From: Halioglobus sp.
GTDB taxonomy: Bacteria > Pseudomonadota > Gammaproteobacteria > Pseudomonadales > Halieaceae
Assembly (NCBI GenBank): GCA_020443345.1
Contig: JAGRIH010000042.1
Location: 1-38,888 of the forward strand
DNA: 38,888 nt
Direction: 5' to 3'
Shown here: piece by piece, positions 35,083 through 38,888 of the stretch
Position numbering within the stretch: the first letter of the stretch is position 1
Layout of the letters: every line of letters begins with the position of its first letter
Position numbers and translations under genes: made by a program
Notes under the pieces: model-generated
Told to the model about the DNA's origin: nothing
Databases searched by the model: none
The model's input: the letters and a program-made list of their open reading frames with translations, nothing else

Positions 35083-36246
35083 ATGTCCTGGAATGAACCG
35101 GGTGGTGGCAACAACAAGCCGAAGGACCCCTGGGGCGGCGGTGACCAGGGGCCGCCGGATCTCGACGAGGCCCTGAAAAAACTGCAGGAAAAAATGGGCG
35201 GCCTGTTCGGCGGCCGCGGCGGGTCGTCCGGCGCCGCCGGTGGCAGCGGCGGCGGTATTCCCGGCGCGCTGCTGGCAGTCGTTGCCGCCGGCGCACTGCT
35301 GGTGTGGGCGCTCATGGGGTTCTACCAGGTGGACCAGCAGGAACGCGCCGTGGTGCTGCGCTTCGGCAAGTACCACAGCACTGTACAGCCGGGCCTGCAG
35401 TGGAACCCGCCGCTGATCGACGAGGTGATTCAGGTCAACACCACCAAGGTGCGCGCGGTCAGTTTTCGCGAGATCATGCTGACCCGCGACGAGAACATCG
35501 TCGAGGTCAAGCTGTCGGTGCAGTATGTCATCAACGACCCCGACAAGTTCGTACTCAAGGTGCGCGACCCCGAGCGCTCCCTGCAGCACGCCGCGCAGAG
35601 CGCACTGCGCCACGTGGTCGGCGGCACCCGTATGGACCTGGTGTTGACTGAGGGGCGGGCGCAGATCGCCATCGACGTGCAGCAGCGCCTGCAGGAGTAT
35701 ATCGATATGTACGAAACCGGCATCCTGATCAGCCAGGTGACCGTGGACGAGTCCAAGCCCCCGTCGCAGGTGCAGGCCGCCTTTGACGATGTAATCAAGG
35801 CGCGCGAGGACGAGGAGCGCGTAAAGAACGAGGCCCAGGCCTACGCCAACGGCATCGTGCCCGAGGCGCGCGGCGCCGCTCAGCGCCAGATCGAGGAGGC
35901 CAGCGCCTACAAGGAAGAGGTGATCGCCAACGCGGAAGGTGAGGCGGAACGCTTCGCCAAGCTGTTGTCCGAATACCGCAAGGCTCCGGAGGTTACGCGC
36001 GAGCGCCTCTACCTCGATGCCGTACAGCGCGTGTACGGCAATACCGGCAAAGTGCTGGTGGATGTGGAAGGTGGCAACAACATCATGTACCTGCCACTGG
36101 ACAAAATGGCCCCGGGCGACAGCGGCCGCAGCGCCGCGCGTGAGTTCAAGCTCGACAGCTCCAACATTCGCGAGTTGACCAACGCCGTCACCGAGCAGCT
36201 GCGTCGCGATGCCGCTGCCAGCGGCAATCGCAGGGGAGGCCGCTAA
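35083..36246 (+). CDS. hflK: FtsH protease modulator subunit HflK
   Basis: The 387-residue SPFH/prohibitin-family membrane protein forms a cage with HflC around the FtsH protease. Residues 1-58 are glycine- and proline-rich (FGGRGGSSGAAGGSGGG). A single membrane helix spans about residues 60-80. The SPFH domain begins at VDQQERAVVLRFGKY and continues with QWNPPLIDEVIQVNT. A long charged coiled coil (about residues 225-305) follows. GGGGAG lies 9 bases before the ATG. It ends 2 bases before hflC, so the two are coupled. Confidence 0.96.
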   Translation: MSWNEPGGGNNKPKDPWGGGDQGPPDLDEALKKLQEKMGGLFGGRGGSSGAAGGSGGGIPGALLAVVAAGALLVWALMGFYQVDQQERAVVLRFGKYHSTVQPGLQWNPPLIDEVIQVNTTKVRAVSFREIMLTRDENIVEVKLSVQYVINDPDKFVLKVRDPERSLQHAAQSALRHVVGGTRMDLVLTEGRAQIAIDVQQRLQEYIDMYETGILISQVTVDESKPPSQVQAAFDDVIKAREDEERVKNEAQAYANGIVPEARGAAQRQIEEASAYKEEVIANAEGEAERFAKLLSEYRKAPEVTRERLYLDAVQRVYGNTGKVLVDVEGGNNIMYLPLDKMAPGDSGRSAAREFKLDSSNIRELTNAVTEQLRRDAAASGNRRGGR

Positions 36247-36248
36247 CC

Positions 36249-37136
36249 ATGTCCGGACGCAATGTGACCTTTATCCTGATCGCGGTGCTGGCCCTGTTCG
36301 TCGCCAGCAATTCGCTGTATATCATCAAGGAAACCGAGCGCGGCGTGATGCTGCGCTTCGGTGAACTGGTGGACCCGGACCTCAAACCGGGCCTGCATGC
36401 CAAGATTCCGTTCGTGAACAATGTGCGCAAGTTCGACGGCCGTATATTAACCGTGGATTCCACTCCAGAGCGCTTTTTCACCCAGGAAAAGAAGGCCCTG
36501 ATCGTGGATTCCTACGCCAAGTTCAAGGTGGGGGATACCGCCAAATACTACACCGCGACCAACGGCGAGGAGTCGCGCGCCATGGGCCTGCTGTCGCAGC
36601 GCATCAACAACGGCCTGCGCAACCAGGTTGCGGTGCGCACCATTCAGGAAGTGGTGTCGGGCGAGCGCGAACAGCTGATGCTGGATCTCACCGCCGAGTT
36701 GAACAAGGTCGCCCAGGAGGAACTCGGTGTCGAGGTGATCGACGTGCGGGTGAAGAAAATCGATCTGCCGCCGGATGTCTCCGAATCCGTCTACCGCCGC
36801 ATGAACGCCGAACGGGAGAAGGAGGCGCGCGAACACCGCTCCCAGGGGCAGGAACTGGCCGAGGGTATCCGCGCCGCGGCCGATCGCGAGGTAACGGTGA
36901 TCAAGGCCAACGCCTACCGCGACTCGGAACTGATTCGCGGTGAGGGCGATGCCCTGGCCACCCGTATCTACGCCGAGGCGTTCAATCAGGACCCGGAGTT
37001 CTACTCGTTCACCCGCAGCCTGCGCGCTTACCAGGATGCCTTCAGCGGCAGCGGCGACCTGCTGCTGGTGCAGCCGGACAGCGAGTTTTTCCGCTACCTG
37101 AAGGATTCTCGAGGCGGCAGGCAGGGCGGCGACTAA
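36249..37136 (+). CDS. hflC: FtsH protease modulator subunit HflC
   Basis: The 295-residue partner of HflK has an N-terminal membrane anchor (about residues 5-24, FILIAVLALFVASNSLYII). The SPFH domain (ETERGVMLRFGELVDPDLKP) has its bulk facing the periplasm. A coiled-coil region (RRMNAEREKEAREHRSQGQE) and the terminal helical segment (YSFTRSLRAYQDAFSG) complete it. Length matches the family (E. coli 334, pseudomonads about 290). A Rho-independent terminator lies about 90 bases downstream. Confidence 0.96.
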   Translation: MSGRNVTFILIAVLALFVASNSLYIIKETERGVMLRFGELVDPDLKPGLHAKIPFVNNVRKFDGRILTVDSTPERFFTQEKKALIVDSYAKFKVGDTAKYYTATNGEESRAMGLLSQRINNGLRNQVAVRTIQEVVSGEREQLMLDLTAELNKVAQEELGVEVIDVRVKKIDLPPDVSESVYRRMNAEREKEAREHRSQGQELAEGIRAAADREVTVIKANAYRDSELIRGEGDALATRIYAEAFNQDPEFYSFTRSLRAYQDAFSGSGDLLLVQPDSEFFRYLKDSRGGRQGGD

Positions 37137-37181
37137 GGCAGCAGCATGCCGGGCGCCGCGCCGCGCCCGGCAAATCCGCAA

Positions 37182-37197
37182 AAATCACAGGTGATTT
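37182..37197. promoter_or_regulatory. Perfect dyad AAATCAC-AG-GTGATTT
   Basis: A 7-bp perfect inverted repeat with a 2-base centre lies between the hflC stop and its terminator. An overlapping larger dyad GCAAATC/GATTTGC also occurs (about 37170-37199). There is no T tract. It could be an operator or an mRNA hairpin; the binding factor is unknown. Confidence 0.4.
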
Positions 37198-37223
37198 GCA
37201 GCCCCGCTGTGGTAGACTTTCGC

Positions 37224-37272
37224 AACCGTGGGATTCGCCGTTTGCCAGCAGGCGGCGAGCCCGCGGTTTTTT
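37224..37272 (+). terminator. Rho-independent terminator after hflC
   Basis: AACCGTGGG (37224-37232) pairs with CCCGCGGTT (37260-37268), allowing one G-U pair. The enclosed loop holds a second stem, TCGCCG/CGGCGA. The outer stem runs directly into TTTTTT (37267-37272). This should end the hfq-hflX-hflK-hflC transcript and separate it from the DUF2065-hisZ-purA group. Confidence 0.75.
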
Positions 37273-37457
37273 GTGCGCATTGACATAAGGGCATCTCTGT
37301 AAATAGTGACTTTCGCGTCCTGGCAAGGAAGGATCGCGCGCAGGGCAGCAGCATATACAATAATATGTGACTGACTGAGCACGGACCTGACGCCGCCAGG
37401 GCGTGAAAAGTGCATTTATAGAGGTGCCCGTAACCGGGCAGGGGGTCTGGAGGGTTC

Positions 37458-37649
37458 GTGGATTTCTGGCAGGTACTTCCGGCAGCCATCGCACTGGTAT
37501 TGATTATCGAAGGCATGCTCCCGTTTATCAGCCCCCGCCGCTGGCGCCACATGCTGACCGCGGTGAACCAGATGCAGGATCGCGCCATTCGCAACGTCGG
37601 CCTGGGCAGCATGCTGCTGGGGCTGTTGCTCCTGTACCTGGTAAACTGA
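37458..37649 (+). CDS. DUF2065 inner-membrane protein (YjeT-like)
   Basis: The 63-residue protein has two membrane helices (about residues 5-22 and 45-62) joined by a basic loop with PFISPRRWRHML and NQMQDRAIRNVGL, diagnostic of DUF2065. E. coli YjeT occupies the same place between hflC and purA. Function unknown. The start is a GTG preceded by GGAGGG. It ends 1 base before the hisZ start, so the two are probably coupled. Confidence 0.9.
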   Translation: MDFWQVLPAAIALVLIIEGMLPFISPRRWRHMLTAVNQMQDRAIRNVGLGSMLLGLLLLYLVN

Positions 37650-37650
37650 C

Positions 37651-38820
37651 GTGGCATCGGTAGATCGCTGGCAACTGCCCGACGGCATCGAGGAGGTGCT
37701 CCCGGCACAGGCTGCCGCGGTGGAGCGCCTGCGGCGCAGCCTGCTGGATTTGTATCGCAGTTGGGGCTACCAGCTGGTGATCCCGCCGCTGGTGGAATTT
37801 ACCGACTCCCTGCTGGTCGGCCTGGGGCGCGACCTCGACCTGCTCACCTTCAAGATGATCGATCAGCTCAGCGGCCGCACCCTCGGTGTGCGCGCCGACA
37901 TCACCCCGCAGGTTGCCCGGATCGATGCCCACAGCCTGGCCGAACCGGGCGTCACGCGCCTGTGTTACGCCGGCTCCACCCTGCACACCCGGCCCCAATC
38001 CCTGCTGGCCTCGCGCTCACCTTTGCAACTGGGGGCCGAACTGTACGGCGACGGCAGCCTGGCGGCCGATGTGGAAATCATCCGGCTGATGCTGGCCACC
38101 CTGGACGGCGTCGGCCTGCGGCAGATTTCCCTGGACCTGGGCCACGTGGGAGTCTACGAGGCGGTACTGGCCGCCGCTGACCTGGATGATGCGTTGCAGG
38201 AGACGGTGTTCGACGCCCTGCAGCGCAAGTCGGTACCGGACCTGCGCGCGGTGCTGGCGGAGGTCGAGCCGGCAACGGCAGAACTGATCATTGCGCTGGC
38301 CAGTCTGCACGGTGACATCAACGTGCTGGACGAGGCCCGCGAGCTGTTGGCCGAGCGCGTGCCGGATGCCCTCGCGGCGGTGGACGCCCTGCAGGACGTG
38401 GCGGCCGATATCCTGCGCCAGCGCCCCGATCTGGATATGTATTTCGACCTGGCCGAGCTGCGCGGCTACCACTACCACACCGGGATCGTCTTCGCCGCCT
38501 ACGCGCCGGGCCATGGCCAGGCCCTGGCCAACGGCGGTCGCTACAATGATGTGGGCGCGGTATTCGGCCGCGCGCGACCGGCCACCGGCTTTGCCACCGA
38601 CCTCAAGGCGCTGCTGAGCCTGCTGCCGGACGAGCCCGCGCCGCGCGGCGCCATCAGCATGCCGGATTCCGACGATCCCGCGCTGTACCAGGTGGTGCTG
38701 GAGCTGCGCGCCGGCGGCGAAACGGTGATCAACAGCCTGTCGGGCGACCCCGACCCGCGCTGCGACCGGCGGCTCGTGGAGCGCGACGGCCAGTGGCGCG
38801 TGCTGGCACTGGACAACTGA
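37651..38820 (+). CDS. hisZ: ATP phosphoribosyltransferase regulatory subunit
   Basis: The 389-residue protein is a histidyl-tRNA-synthetase-like subunit that pairs with the short form of HisG in the first step of histidine synthesis. Class II synthetase-like features are LPDGIEEVLPAQAAAVERLR, WGYQLVIPPLVEFTDSL, GVRADITPQVARIDAHSL and YYHTGIVFAAYAPG-like YHYHTGIVFAAY. The C-terminal anticodon-binding domain of HisRS is missing, as expected for HisZ. The start is the GTG at 37651, immediately after the DUF2065 stop. Its presence implies a short-form hisG elsewhere in the genome. Confidence 0.95.
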   Translation: MASVDRWQLPDGIEEVLPAQAAAVERLRRSLLDLYRSWGYQLVIPPLVEFTDSLLVGLGRDLDLLTFKMIDQLSGRTLGVRADITPQVARIDAHSLAEPGVTRLCYAGSTLHTRPQSLLASRSPLQLGAELYGDGSLAADVEIIRLMLATLDGVGLRQISLDLGHVGVYEAVLAAADLDDALQETVFDALQRKSVPDLRAVLAEVEPATAELIIALASLHGDINVLDEARELLAERVPDALAAVDALQDVAADILRQRPDLDMYFDLAELRGYHYHTGIVFAAYAPGHGQALANGGRYNDVGAVFGRARPATGFATDLKALLSLLPDEPAPRGAISMPDSDDPALYQVVLELRAGGETVINSLSGDPDPRCDRRLVERDGQWRVLALDN

Positions 38821-38844
38821 ACCAAGCGGACGAGTTATACACTG

Positions 38845-38888
38845 ATGAGCAAGAACGTAGTGATCCTGGGCACCCAGTGGGGCGACGA
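38845..38888 (+). CDS. purA: Adenylosuccinate synthetase, 5' end only
   Basis: Only the first 14 codons are in the window: MSKNVVILGTQWGD. This is the canonical PurA N terminus, including the start of the GTP-binding loop (GTQWGDE). PurA makes adenylosuccinate from IMP and aspartate. It lies 24 bases after hisZ on the same strand, matching the known hisZ-purA order. It is cut by the window end, not broken. Confidence 0.9.
   Translation, partial: MSKNVVILGTQWGD

Larger units (their letters stand above)
37137..37457. other. 321-base region between hflC and the DUF2065 gene
   Basis: No credible coding frame is visible. It holds a perfect dyad at 37182-37197 and a terminator at 37224-37272. TTGACA at 37280-37285 lacks a convincing -10 partner. 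CATAT/ATATG form a small repeat near 37351-37366. A promoter for the DUF2065-hisZ-purA genes is expected in the second half, but I cannot place it with confidence. Confidence 0.5.

Noticed and set aside
33797-35296. A 499-codon minus-strand open frame opposite hflX and hflK
   Set aside because: It spans two well-supported genes in the opposite direction and has no recognisable domain or ribosome binding site.
37280-37305. TTGACA as a -35 element for the DUF2065-hisZ genes
   Set aside because: No -10-like hexamer at 16-18 bases downstream matches better than 3 of 6 positions.

Overview
The window is high-GC chromosomal DNA of a free-living gammaproteobacterium. Two gene strings support this: queG/nnr/tsaE/amiB/mutL/miaA/hfq/hflX/hflK/hflC/DUF2065/hisZ/purA, and psd/rsgA next to orn. 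Both are the classical gammaproteobacterial order. The presence of hisZ, a two-domain PIN-PhoH protein, a large TonB-dependent receptor and protein similarity by eye suggest a marine Cellvibrionales/Halieaceae-like lineage. That family-level placement is recall, not a computed result. I saw no rRNA, tRNA or CRISPR array.

Layout. Positions 1-8441 are bracketed by two inverted copies of a 165-bp foldback repeat. Between them lie a small unknown protein, a DUF4136 lipoprotein, a GNAT acetyltransferase, pdxH, a lipocalin-like protein, cinA, a DUF924 protein, an orphan ParA ATPase, cysH, a 43-residue membrane protein and a transglutaminase-like/TPR lipoprotein. Positions 8450-13082 hold a PPOX flavoprotein, a SYLF-domain protein, asnS and rnb. 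A short AT-richer gene at 13246-13584 looks like the DNA-binding half of antitoxin CcdA joined to the C-terminal half of toxin CcdB. Then come PIN-PhoH, a predicted outer-membrane protein whose 3' end lies in a decayed copy of the foldback repeat, psd and rsgA.

Between rsgA and orn, which are neighbours in many relatives, sits an accessory cassette at 18551-25080: a divergent AraC-type regulator, a UbiD-family decarboxylase, a TonB-dependent receptor and an MFS transporter. I read it as an uptake-and-decarboxylation module for an unknown, probably aromatic or unsaturated, carboxylic acid. From orn to the end the window is core housekeeping: RNA decay (orn), tRNA modification (queG, tsaE, miaA), metabolite repair (nnr), cell-wall hydrolysis (amiB), mismatch repair (mutL), RNA chaperone (hfq), ribosome rescue GTPase (hflX), the HflKC/FtsH regulator, and histidine and purine synthesis (hisZ, purA).

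The most noteworthy items are the foldback repeat family and its effect on gene ends, the CcdA-CcdB chimera, a 72-bp palindromic element inserted in frame inside miaA (24 extra residues), the AraC-UbiD-TonB-MFS cassette, an apparently leaderless psd, and strong hairpins ahead of hfq.
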